A stretch of 64,000 nucleotides of DNA from an uncultured Lachnospiraceae bacterium (lineage in GTDB: Bacteria > Bacillota > Clostridia > Lachnospirales > Lachnospiraceae). Location: positions 22,707 through 86,706 of the forward strand of contig CANRZW010000013.1 of the NCBI GenBank assembly GCA_947644545.1. The letters are read 5' to 3'. Position numbers and translations under genes: made by a program. Below the pieces are notes generated by a model that made no database searches, was not told the origin of the DNA, and was given only the letters and a program-made list of their open reading frames with translations. Positions 20,351-28,409 of the stretch are shown in pieces (the stretch's first letter is position 1; each line of letters opens with the position of its first letter).

Positions 20351-20680
20351 TATATAATACAGTATATCCGGCGGCATGATTCAAGAGCCAAATATCCGGC
20401 AATTCCGCATTTCTTCCCGGCTAAAAATTTTGAACGAACAGTTCCGGCTTTTCTTCCCGTTGAATCATTCGGATGGGTAGGATGGGTAAGAGGGGCGTCT
20501 ATTTACAGCAGATACAGCCACAAAAGGATGGAAGAAAAGGCAAATGAAATGAGTGCCGATGCAATCGTTGGAAGCAACTATTCTACACATAATCTGATCG
20601 GCGGGGCGGCAGAAATAATTGTATATGTATGGTACAGCAGCAGAATTTGTTTAAAGGCAAGAGGAATCCTGGATGAGTAA
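20348..20680 (+). pseudogene. YbjQ/UPF0145-like remnant
   Basis: C-terminal KRMEEKANEMSADAIVGSNYSTHNLIGGAAEIIVYVWYSS resembles the YbjQ-family end; N-terminal part lies in the toxin cassette flank. Confidence 0.5.
20356..20384 (-). promoter_or_regulatory. Antisense RNA promoter, cassette copy 1
   Basis: Minus strand TTGAAT-N17-TGTATT, aligned to copies 2 and 3. Confidence 0.5.
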
Positions 20681-21155
20681 TGTTATTATGATGTGCGGAG
20701 TATGCGGTTCTGGTAAAACAACTTACGCAAAGCAGAAAGAAAAGGATGGGTATGTCAGACTTTCGATTGATGAAGAAATGTGGAAAATTTATGGAAGGAA
20801 AGGTATTGATTATCCGGACAGCCGTTATGAAGAATTATCAGAAAAAGTAGAAGCTATGCTTCGTGAGAGATTAATTCGCTTTGTGAAAGACGGAAAAAAT
20901 GTAGTAATTGATTTCAGCTTTTGGAGTAGAGAAAATCGTGATTTTTATAGGACAATCATTGAAAAAGCGGGAGGTACGGCTAAGCTTGTATATATGAAAG
21001 CCAGTAAAGAGACTCTGCGAAAAAGACTGCAGAAAAGAAATATGCTTTTAAATGCTAATTCTCCATTCATAATAACGAATGAAATATTAGAGCATCATTA
21101 CAATAACTTTGAAGAGCCGCAAGGAGAGGGAGAAATAATTCTATTGCAGGACTAA
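20673..21155 (+). CDS. P-loop kinase/AAA family ATPase (zeta-toxin/polynucleotide-kinase-like)
   Basis: Walker A GVCGSGKTTYAKQ, VVIDFSFWSRENRDFYRTI, KETLRKRLQKRN. Confidence 0.75.
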   Translation: MSNVIMMCGVCGSGKTTYAKQKEKDGYVRLSIDEEMWKIYGRKGIDYPDSRYEELSEKVEAMLRERLIRFVKDGKNVVIDFSFWSRENRDFYRTIIEKAGGTAKLVYMKASKETLRKRLQKRNMLLNANSPFIITNEILEHHYNNFEEPQGEGEIILLQD

Positions 21156-21403
21156 TCATAACAGGTAAAATCATTTGTTTTGAAAACGTTATATAATTCC
21201 CAAAATGATTGATAATTTATTGAAGGACGACAGATAAGTGTTGTCATCCTAAGCGTGCCAGATACCCTTACAGATGGCAGTCACGTCCACTCAATCCGGT
21301 CTACTATTGTCAGAAAAGAAATCTTATTTCTCCATAGATCCATAGGCTACGAGACAGTAAGAAATAGTAGATATGTATATCGAATAAAAACAAAGGAGAA
21401 TTC

Positions 21404-22159
21404 ATGATGGAACCTTTAGAAATGGAACACATTATAACAGACAAGCACACTGCAAAAATGAATAACAAAAGTGCGGTAATGAAAAAGGATATGTATACTC
21501 CTATTTTGCAGAAAATAAAGTATTGGCGAGATTATACAGGAACAGGTGATCTTTACCGGCAGGAACATGACCTTGACTGCATTTTAACCGGGGGAAACCT
21601 ATTTGCAGACACTCTCTTTAGTTTGTGGCTCCCTTTGCGTTATACACTGAATTATTATGGCTGCGAACTTTGGGATAACTGGAAAGAATTTGAGGCTGAA
21701 AAACTCAGACCGAAAAGACTCGGATTGAAGAATTGTCCGGACTTTCTTAATTCACTTGCTGAAAATATTGATGTCTTTTTACCGCCAATGGAGCTGACAT
21801 CACTGTTGTCTGAATTATTTGAGTTGGGACAGCAGCGATGCAATGTGCTGATCCTTCCGTACAGATCGTGGAACAGAAGACGGGGCGGCCAACCATATTG
21901 GGAGTATCTGCCACATTTCTTGTTCGAGCTGATGAACACCGAGTCGACCGTGTTCTTGAAGGCGGTCACCACATGGCTGCAAAACGAACACTTAGAAATG
22001 TTTTTCAGTGGAAGCTTAGATAAGAGTAATCTCAAGGATTTGGCAGGTACAGGGGCGGTTTGGCGGCATAAGCCGAATGAAATCAACTTGGAGCATCTGC
22101 TGCACAGTTATATTGACATTCTAAAAGAGCGTAAATCTATTATAATGGATATTGTCTAA
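21404..22159 (+). CDS. Hypothetical protein, no recognised domain
   Basis: 251-aa ORF in the accessory region. Confidence 0.55.
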   Translation: MMEPLEMEHIITDKHTAKMNNKSAVMKKDMYTPILQKIKYWRDYTGTGDLYRQEHDLDCILTGGNLFADTLFSLWLPLRYTLNYYGCELWDNWKEFEAEKLRPKRLGLKNCPDFLNSLAENIDVFLPPMELTSLLSELFELGQQRCNVLILPYRSWNRRRGGQPYWEYLPHFLFELMNTESTVFLKAVTTWLQNEHLEMFFSGSLDKSNLKDLAGTGAVWRHKPNEINLEHLLHSYIDILKERKSIIMDIV

Positions 22160-22161
22160 GC

Positions 22162-22677
22162 ATGGTCAAAAGGGAGATTGCGTTTGATGGAGTTCGTTAT
22201 GACTGTAAATCTCAGCGGCATGTATCAGAATATGAAAGGCGGTATAAGCTTTTTTTGCCTACAGAGAAGAAGGTGAAGATATCCGTTGTTCAGGGGAGGT
22301 CTTGTCTATTATGTGGGGAGAGAATGGCAGAGATCAGGGAGGGCGATACTTTTACAGAGTTGCTTTTATCCAGCGTGCCAGGGATTGACGGAAAATCTGT
22401 AAGAATGTATTGCCATTGTCCACATTGTGGGCGTTGTGTGAGATATCTGTATGATTATATAAACAAATTGCCTGACGAAGAAATATGTGCTATACTTCGA
22501 ATATGGGAAACCATAGAGCCGGGCGGCTGCCCCCATTTCGGAGGGGCTAACCCTCCAGACGAAAGAAAGGAGGGCGATGCAATGTATGTTACATACTCTG
22601 ATTTGATTCAGATTGGAATATTCATTTGCGCCCTTGTGGGATTATGCTATATAATCTTCAAGGGAAAACGAAAATAG
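22162..22677 (+). CDS. Cys-rich (zinc-ribbon-like) ORF that reads in frame into toxin copy 2; native 3' end probably replaced
   Basis: CLLCGERM ... CHCPHCGRCVRYLYDYI then LPDEEICAIL.. encoded by the toxin promoter/leader, then MYVTYSDL... Confidence 0.5.
   Translation: MVKREIAFDGVRYDCKSQRHVSEYERRYKLFLPTEKKVKISVVQGRSCLLCGERMAEIREGDTFTELLLSSVPGIDGKSVRMYCHCPHCGRCVRYLYDYINKLPDEEICAILRIWETIEPGGCPHFGGANPPDERKEGDAMYVTYSDLIQIGIFICALVGLCYIIFKGKRK
22468..22496 (+). promoter_or_regulatory. Toxin promoter, cassette copy 2
   Basis: TTGCCT-N17-TATACT. Confidence 0.7.
22529..22574 (+). promoter_or_regulatory. Toxin copy 2 leader able to sequester the SD (four mutually complementary segments)
   Basis: GCCCCC / GGAGGGGC / CCCTCC / GGAGGG(SD). 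Confidence 0.6.
22582..22677 (+). CDS. Holin-like type I toxin-like peptide, copy 2 (31 aa)
   Basis: MYVTYSDLIQIGIFICALVGLCYIIFKGKRK; own SD AAAGGAGGG. Confidence 0.8.
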   Translation: MYVTYSDLIQIGIFICALVGLCYIIFKGKRK

Positions 22678-22762
22678 CCGCCACTACTGCAATAGTGACG
22701 GCCTGATGTAAATTAGGTTTTTGCTTTTGAGGGTAGCCGCTTCTATGGCTTTCCCTTTTTCT
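22677..22762 (-). ncRNA. Putative antisense (antitoxin) RNA of copy 2, convergent with the toxin mRNA 3' region
   Basis: Minus-strand promoter TTGAAT-N17-TATATT (22769-22797) and terminator-like hairpin GCCGTCACTATTGCAGTAGTGGCGGC followed by TATTTTCGTTTT. Confidence 0.6.
22731..22760 (+). terminator. Probable toxin mRNA terminator, copy 2
   Basis: GGGtAGCCgcttctatGGCTttCCCTTTTT. Confidence 0.55.
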
Positions 22763-22768
22763 GTTTTT

Positions 22769-22797
22769 AATATAGCATATCTGGCAGCAGGATTCAA
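22769..22797 (-). promoter_or_regulatory. Antisense RNA promoter, cassette copy 2
   Basis: TTGAAT-N17-TATATT on the minus strand. Confidence 0.65.
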
Positions 22798-23037
22798 GAG
22801 CCAAACGCATGTTTGTTGTAATATGATTGCAAAAGCAGCATGCTGCCCTCTCATTCTCTTATCAAGTGATTCCACTTTTCAGAATACCTACAGAAACACG
22901 CCGCAATCCCATATTTCGCATTTTAACAGCATGGACGGTTTTTTTGTGCGCTTTACTGATTTTGCTATCCGCTGACATATTGACACCCTCTTTCTGTATA
23001 TTCGTTCTAATGGGGCGTCTATTTCTGAAAATATAAA

Positions 23038-23067
23038 AACAATAGTCTGTAAAGAAAAAATACTTGA
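23038..23067 (+). repeat. attL candidate
   Basis: AACAATAGTCTGTAAAGAAAAAATACTTGA; core GTAAAGAAAAAATACTTGA at 23049-23067. Confidence 0.7.
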
Positions 23068-23125
23068 TATAATATTTGCGGAAATGCAGTAAATATGCCG
23101 TTTTCAGAATTTTTAATCAAAGATT

Positions 23126-23157
23126 TGTGACAATGTTGTGACAAATTCAGAAGAAAA
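23126..23157 (+). promoter_or_regulatory. Left integrase arm-type binding site candidate
   Basis: TGTGACAATGTTGTGACAAATTC.AGAAGAAA, repeated near the right end. Confidence 0.55.
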
Positions 23158-23192
23158 TAGGATTTTAGAGCAAAAGAAAAGCACTCAATACC

Positions 23193-23876
23193 TTAATCGG
23201 TATCGGGCGCTTTTTCTTTTGCAATACGTTCTATTTCTTGGATAATGAATTTGAAATGTTGGTCGATTTTAAATTCTTCTATATCCAAGTCCCTGCCTGT
23301 TTCATGTATTTTTTTATCTAAAGCCTCATTATACGGATAATTATAAGATGTTAAATCCCCATCTTTTTGGATACATTCTGAAATTATTTTTTCGTGCCTT
23401 TCCCGTCTTATTTTAGTTAGACCTTGATATAAGGATACATTTTCCATATATTTATCAATATGAAAAAGGGCATTATCAAAATTTCCGTGTTTAAGAAATA
23501 TATTATTTATGATATCTATATATCGTTTTGAGCGTGCCTTTTCATGTAAATAGTTTATGGCATTTTCTGAAAGACCAGTTTCTTTTGAAATATAATGATT
23601 TTCAACACTTGTACAGTTGGAACGGCATAGTAAATAATCAATGGATACATGATAAATATCGGAAAGTTTAAAAAGATTTTCACAATCAATAGCTGGATAA
23701 TACTTAATATCGTCTTTAGTATAGGTTCCGACTTCCCATTTTCTATATGTTTTTTCTGTTATATCCATTTTTTTCGCTATGTATTCTTGGGTATATCCGG
23801 CAGTTGTGCGTAAGGTTTTTAATCTATCCGCAATTTCTTTTTGCCTTTGAATCGGTAATCTATTACTGTTTTTCAT
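23193..23876 (-). CDS. XRE-family phage-type repressor
   Basis: N-terminal HTH: RLKTLRTTAGYTQEYIAKKMDITEKTYRKWEVG. Confidence 0.8.
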   Translation of the reverse strand: MKNSNRLPIQRQKEIADRLKTLRTTAGYTQEYIAKKMDITEKTYRKWEVGTYTKDDIKYYPAIDCENLFKLSDIYHVSIDYLLCRSNCTSVENHYISKETGLSENAINYLHEKARSKRYIDIINNIFLKHGNFDNALFHIDKYMENVSLYQGLTKIRRERHEKIISECIQKDGDLTSYNYPYNEALDKKIHETGRDLDIEEFKIDQHFKFIIQEIERIAKEKAPDTD

Positions 23877-24011
23877 GGTAACATGCTCCTGAATAAGTCT
23901 TTTATAGGGAATTTACTACTTGAATCTTATCATTTATAATTGAAAATGTAAAGAATAATTATTGTTTACTTGAAACATGGAAAATACTTCTGATTAACGG
24001 GAGGAATAAAG

Positions 24012-24203
24012 TTGGCAAATTTAGAAATCAGAGAAGAAATCAGGAAAAGCAGATTGTATCACTATGAAATTGCAGATGCACTTGGAGTATCAGAATCAGC
24101 TTTCAGTAAGTGGCTTCGGTCTGAAATGGATGCAGAGAGAAAAGAAAAGGTTATGCGAGCAATTGACAGTATAAAAGAGGTGCAAGCGAATTTGGAGAAA
24201 TAA
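24012..24203 (+). CDS. Small HTH protein (TTG start)
   Basis: HYEIADALGVSESAFSKWLRSEMDAERKEKVMRAID, preceded by GGGAGG. Confidence 0.75.
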   Translation: MANLEIREEIRKSRLYHYEIADALGVSESAFSKWLRSEMDAERKEKVMRAIDSIKEVQANLEK

Positions 24204-24355
24204 AATCCAATAATAACGCAGTAAAAATGCAGTATTTTTTGATAGTTTTTGGAAATTTTTTTGACACTTTTTTGATATGTTAATTTTTCCAAAATTCGTT
24301 TATCGTATATGTAGACGGGGCGCAACGTTAAAACATAAAGAAAGGACAAAGTTAT

Positions 24356-24554
24356 TTGAACAAATCAAAAAACAGGAATTTTAAAGGCGAGCTGCTTACA
24401 TATCAGCAGACGGCAGAAAAAAAGTAATATAGGCATAAATACAGTTATGAAATTGGCAAGAGAATCAGGTGCACTTATAAAGATAGGTCGTATTGCAAGG
24501 GTTGACTGGAATGTATTTTATAACTATATTACGTCAGTCTACCAAGCAAATTAA
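24356..24554 (+). pseudogene. Excisionase-like protein split by an A7 run (frameshifted or slippage-expressed)
   Basis: MNKSKNRNFKGELLTYQQTAEK(K*) then in another frame SNIGINTVMKLARESGALIKIGRIARVDWNVFYNYI. Confidence 0.6.
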
Positions 24555-24572
24555 TACGGTTGCATAAAAATA

Positions 24573-24602
24573 CCCTCTAAAGCGGTGCAACGCTAAAGAG
24601 GG
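24573..24602 (+). repeat. Inverted repeat/hairpin in the element
   Basis: CCCTCTaaaGCGgtgcaaCGCtaaAGAGGG. Confidence 0.6.
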
Positions 24603-24674
24603 CAGAGCATCTTGGCCGGCGCCATGTTTTGGCACAACATGATTATACCGCATCCGGCGGAAAGGAACAAGATA

Positions 24675-25043
24675 ATGTCAGAAAAAATTTCAAAACAGAA
24701 TAATAATAGTTTGTCTGAAAAGAGCTGTTTTCCAATTATGGATATACTGCCAGTCGGAAAGGAAAATGCCATATCAACCGCTGATTTGGTAAAAATAACC
24801 GGGTGTACTTCGCCGAGGGATTTGCAGGAGCGGATTGCATTGGAGCGCAATGCCGGAGCGGTTATATGCAGCGGTGCTGGAAGCGGATACTGGAGGGCTA
24901 AGAACAGGAAGGAGCTTTTAGAATTTGTCCATTGCATGGACGCAAGGGCGAAAAATACACTTGCGGCAACAAGAAGCGCAAAAAGAGCCTTGCAGATTGC
25001 AGAGGGGCAATTTGAAATGGGGGATTGCGGATATGGCGAATAG
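24675..25043 (+). CDS. Phage-type protein of unknown function
   Basis: MSEKISKQNNNSLSEKSCF..DILPVGKENAISTADLVKITGCTSPRDLQERI, winged-HTH-like. Confidence 0.55.
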   Translation: MSEKISKQNNNSLSEKSCFPIMDILPVGKENAISTADLVKITGCTSPRDLQERIALERNAGAVICSGAGSGYWRAKNRKELLEFVHCMDARAKNTLAATRSAKRALQIAEGQFEMGDCGYGE

Positions 25044-25764
25044 AAGAATGTTTTCACTGGATGTAGTGGACACAGATATTTTTCTTGATATGCCGACATC
25101 CACACAATGCTTGTATTTCCAGTTGGGAATGAGAGCGGATGATGATGGTTTTGTTTCATCTCCCAAACGAATAACTACTATGGTTGGATGCAATGCAGAT
25201 GATTTGAAGCTGTTGATTGCCAAAGGCTTTATTATTGCATTGGAGGACGGAATTATTGTTATCCGTCACTGGAAACAGAATAATTATATTCAGAATGACA
25301 GGCGCAAAGATACGATTTACCAAAGCCAACTGGAAGCATTGACCGTCAACAATGGCATTTATGAAATGGATACAAAATGTATACATACCGTATCCGAAGC
25401 GGATACACAGGATAGTATAGATAAGAACAGTAAAGATAAGGGTAGTAAAGGAAAGGATAGTATAAAGCCGCCAAAACGATCAACAACCTATTTTCCAAAT
25501 GATGAATCGTTGAATCAGGCATTTTTAGATTATTTGGAAATGCGGAAACAGATTAAAAAGCCAATGACGGATAGGGCGGTTGAATTGGCAATAAAGAAAT
25601 TGGAAGAATTATCAGCATTACCATTCTCTAACAGTATGGATAATGACTTGGCAATTCGGATTCTTAATCAGTCAGTTATGAACAGTTGGCAGGGGTTGTT
25701 CCCACTAAAGGAGCAGAAAACAAGCAGTACACCGCAAGGCGGTGTGGATTGGAGTAAGGTATGA
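25033..25764 (+). CDS. Phage replisome organizer (DnaD-like)
   Basis: MANRRMFSLDVVDTDIFLDMPTSTQCLYFQLGMRADDDGFVSSPKRI. Confidence 0.8.
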   Translation: MANRRMFSLDVVDTDIFLDMPTSTQCLYFQLGMRADDDGFVSSPKRITTMVGCNADDLKLLIAKGFIIALEDGIIVIRHWKQNNYIQNDRRKDTIYQSQLEALTVNNGIYEMDTKCIHTVSEADTQDSIDKNSKDKGSKGKDSIKPPKRSTTYFPNDESLNQAFLDYLEMRKQIKKPMTDRAVELAIKKLEELSALPFSNSMDNDLAIRILNQSVMNSWQGLFPLKEQKTSSTPQGGVDWSKV

Positions 25765-26288
25765 CGAGAGAAGAAGCGAAAAAAATAGTAATGGTGATTG
25801 CATCCACATATCCAAACTGGCATCCGTTAGATATGAGTTTTACTGTTGATGCATGGGCGTCAATGTTGGAAAGTTTTACATATCAGGAAATCAGCGCGGC
25901 ATTGAAAGCATTTATTGTGTCTGATACAAGCGGATTTGCGCCGGCTCCCGGACAGGTTATAGGATTATTGGATAGAGCCATAAACAGCCATGAATTAAAC
26001 GAAATGGAAGCGTGGTTACTTGTCAGTAAAGCATTATGCAATGGTTATTATGGAGCGGATCAGGAATTTGAGAAATTGCCGCCTATCGTACAAAAAGCAG
26101 TAGGTTCGCCCTCACAGCTTCGGAACTGGTCGCAGACGGACAGTGAGAGCGTGGAAAATGTGATTCAGTCAAACTTTATGCGGACATACAGACAGGAGCT
26201 TGCAAAAAATAGGGAAATGCGGAAGATACCACAAGATACACGTTTCACACTGGAACAATCCAAGAATATGTTGATTGAGGATAAATAA
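25761..26288 (+). CDS. Phage helicase loader-like protein (G39P-like)
   Basis: TYPNWHPLDMSFTVDAWASMLESFTYQEISAALKAFIVSDTSGFAPAPGQVIGLL; ATGA overlap with the replisome organizer. Confidence 0.65.
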   Translation: MTREEAKKIVMVIASTYPNWHPLDMSFTVDAWASMLESFTYQEISAALKAFIVSDTSGFAPAPGQVIGLLDRAINSHELNEMEAWLLVSKALCNGYYGADQEFEKLPPIVQKAVGSPSQLRNWSQTDSESVENVIQSNFMRTYRQELAKNREMRKIPQDTRFTLEQSKNMLIEDK

Positions 26289-26346
26289 AAGAGCCTGCCT
26301 AAGCAAGCCCCCGAACCTGATTAAATTATAAAAGGAGTGGCTTGCT

Positions 26347-26772
26347 ATGTCAAAGGGTAATTTAAGCAGGACGGAAAATCAGGGAGCACCCCGGCTTAGT
26401 TTTGAAGCGTACAACATAAGCCGGGAAAGGTATATAGAATTGCGTGACGGTTGTGCGGCGGGGAAATATAGCCGTGAAACACTCCGGGAGGCTTGCAGAG
26501 GGCTTGAATTTATAGAGCCGTGGATTATCCTGTCTGTCACAAAAGGTAAGTCCTATGACCTTATAGAGTTTGATTATAAGCTGGGGCGCATCCCGGTCGG
26601 GCGAAGTGATTTTTATGGTTGTCGCAGGAAATTCTATCATAATTTGGATTGTTTATTGAGGATAGAGCGAGAAAAGGTGTCAGTGAAAGAAGGGGCAAGG
26701 GATGAACAGCAGACTAAAGGGAGCCGGAGGGGAACGGGAACTATCCTGCATTCTCCGGGAGTATGGATATAA
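26347..26772 (+). CDS. Hypothetical phage protein
   Basis: ORF with RBS AAGGAG between replication genes. Confidence 0.5.
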   Translation: MSKGNLSRTENQGAPRLSFEAYNISRERYIELRDGCAAGKYSRETLREACRGLEFIEPWIILSVTKGKSYDLIEFDYKLGRIPVGRSDFYGCRRKFYHNLDCLLRIEREKVSVKEGARDEQQTKGSRRGTGTILHSPGVWI

Positions 26773-27022
26773 TTGCCGCAGAGGGCAGCAGTATTGTGGT
26801 GCAAACGGTGACGCTGATGTGATCGGACTTCCGGGCGTACATATCGAATGTAAAAGAGTGGAACGTCTGAACCTATCCGAAGCTATGAAACAGGCTGTAA
26901 GGGATGCCGGAGCCGTAGAGGTTCCGGCGGTATTCCACAGGAAGAACCGGGAGAGGTGGCTTGTCACAATGCGGTTGGACGATTGGATTAAGATGTATGC
27001 AGAAAGCAGGAGGGAACATTGA
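26702..27022 (+). CDS. Holliday-junction-resolvase-like nuclease
   Basis: KGAGGERELSCILREYGYNCRRGQQYCGANGDADVIGLPGVHIECKRVERLN (PDDEXK-like D...E.K). Confidence 0.75.
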   Translation: MNSRLKGAGGERELSCILREYGYNCRRGQQYCGANGDADVIGLPGVHIECKRVERLNLSEAMKQAVRDAGAVEVPAVFHRKNRERWLVTMRLDDWIKMYAESRREH

Positions 27023-27310
27023 TGGATAAGGCAGATGAAAAAGTAATGGTATCAATCAGAAGACGGGAGCCGCTTTGCGAGCTGTTTATAAAAATTTGTG
27101 GTAAGGTTGCGGCGGCGTATAGTGGAAAATAGTGGCATTATGTACACGATAATATATAGGCACATGGCAGCAGTTTTCGGACATTTCGGACACCCTAAAA
27201 AGAATGAGTACTATATGCGGAAACAAAAGTATAGGGGGAGTAGTACACAAGAAATGCTGACTTTATAAACAGTGCGTAAGGTTTTTATTAACAAAAAAGG
27301 CGGTGGTAAT

Positions 27311-27595
27311 ATGCAATTTCAGACATTAAAAGCAGTAAAAAACTCCGATTCACAGTTTTATGTGGCGATAGCCAGTATTGGTATTAATAGCGAGGGGAAG
27401 TATGAAGGGATTCTGATAATCGCTGATAAGAAGAAACCCAAAAGCAAATATGAAGCCAGTGATATCCATATTGTGGGGAGAAATAAAGAGACTATCTATC
27501 GGCAAATCAGGGAGTTTGCCGGGTTATATCCTCCGATAAAGAAAGATGTGATTATTCTGGATACAGAGGAAATGAGGAAACTATATGAAAAATGA
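27311..27595 (+). CDS. Hypothetical element protein
   Basis: ORF in the element operon; probable start MQFQTLKAVKNSDSQFYV. Confidence 0.5.
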   Translation: MQFQTLKAVKNSDSQFYVAIASIGINSEGKYEGILIIADKKKPKSKYEASDIHIVGRNKETIYRQIREFAGLYPPIKKDVIILDTEEMRKLYEK

Positions 27596-27860
27596 TTATA
27601 TGCAGCGGTATCAGTTTTCACAGATGCAGAAATCAGTGCAGGACAGAAACGGCAAGAAAATCAAATTACGGTGGAATAATCCGACGGAGGTAAGGCGGTC
27701 ACTTGCAAAGATAAATAATATGGTGGCGAACTGTGAGCTTCCGGCAAAGGAGGCAAATGCGATCTTTTATTCTGCTAATCTGGTGCTGAAAGCGTTGGAA
27801 ATGGAAGCGGCGGTCCAAAAGGGAGTAGAGGGCAGTAGAACAGAACCTAATAAAACCTAA
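27585..27860 (+). CDS. Hypothetical phage protein
   Basis: MKNDYMQRYQFSQMQKSVQDRNGKKIKLRWNNPTEVRRSLAKI; overlaps the previous ORF. Confidence 0.55.
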   Translation: MKNDYMQRYQFSQMQKSVQDRNGKKIKLRWNNPTEVRRSLAKINNMVANCELPAKEANAIFYSANLVLKALEMEAAVQKGVEGSRTEPNKT

Positions 27861-28069
27861 CATCTTGGCGGCACGGATAAAGATAAATCACAAAACAGCT
27901 TTCAGAGGAACGGAGGGAGCAGAGAGAGGAAATCACGCGCCAGAACTTTAAGAAAGACGCTTATAACCGTCTGTAAATGGGCAAATCGGGCTTAAAATAA
28001 TGTGCGGGTAGAAATATAAGGGTAAGAGGGATAAAGGACGAAAATAGGCTTTAAAACTTAATATAGGAA

Positions 28070-28098
28070 TTGCCTGAAAAGAAGATGCGTGCTATACT
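28070..28098 (+). promoter_or_regulatory. Toxin promoter, cassette copy 3
   Basis: TTGCCT-N17-TATACT. Confidence 0.7.
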
Positions 28099-28184
28099 CC
28101 ATTCATGGGAAACCATAGAGCCGGGCGGCTACCCTCCATTTCGGAGGGGCTAACCCTCCAGACGAAAGAAAGGAGGGCGATGCA

Positions 28185-28280
28185 ATGTATGTTACATACT
28201 CTGATTTGATTCAGATTGGAATATTCATTGTTGCCCTTATTGGACTGTGTAACACAGTTTTTAAGGGAAAACGAAAATAG
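28185..28280 (+). CDS. Holin-like type I toxin-like peptide, copy 3 (31 aa)
   Basis: MYVTYSDLIQIGIFIVALIGLCNTVFKGKRK; SD AAAGGAGGG. Confidence 0.8.
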   Translation: MYVTYSDLIQIGIFIVALIGLCNTVFKGKRK

Positions 28281-28375
28281 CCGCCACTACTGCCAATAGT
28301 GACGGCTGATGCTGTAAAGCATTGACTTAGTTATTGTTCGGAGGGTAGCCGCTTCTATGGCTTTCCCTTTTTATG
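28280..28375 (-). ncRNA. Putative antisense RNA of copy 3
   Basis: Minus-strand TTGAAT-N17-TATATT (28381-28409) and terminator-like hairpin 28280-28306. Confidence 0.6.
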
Positions 28376-28380
28376 TTTAT

Positions 28381-28409
28381 AATATAGCATATCCGGCAGC
28401 AGGATTCAA
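28381..28409 (-). promoter_or_regulatory. Antisense RNA promoter, cassette copy 3
   Basis: TTGAAT-N17-TATATT on the minus strand. Confidence 0.65.

Noticed and set aside
24411-24427. A AAA AAG in the xis-like gene considered as a programmed -1 ribosomal frameshift
   Set aside because: The -1 frame gives GTA ATA TAG and stops; the productive frame needs the +1/-2 shift, so loss of one A (slippage or mutation) fits better.
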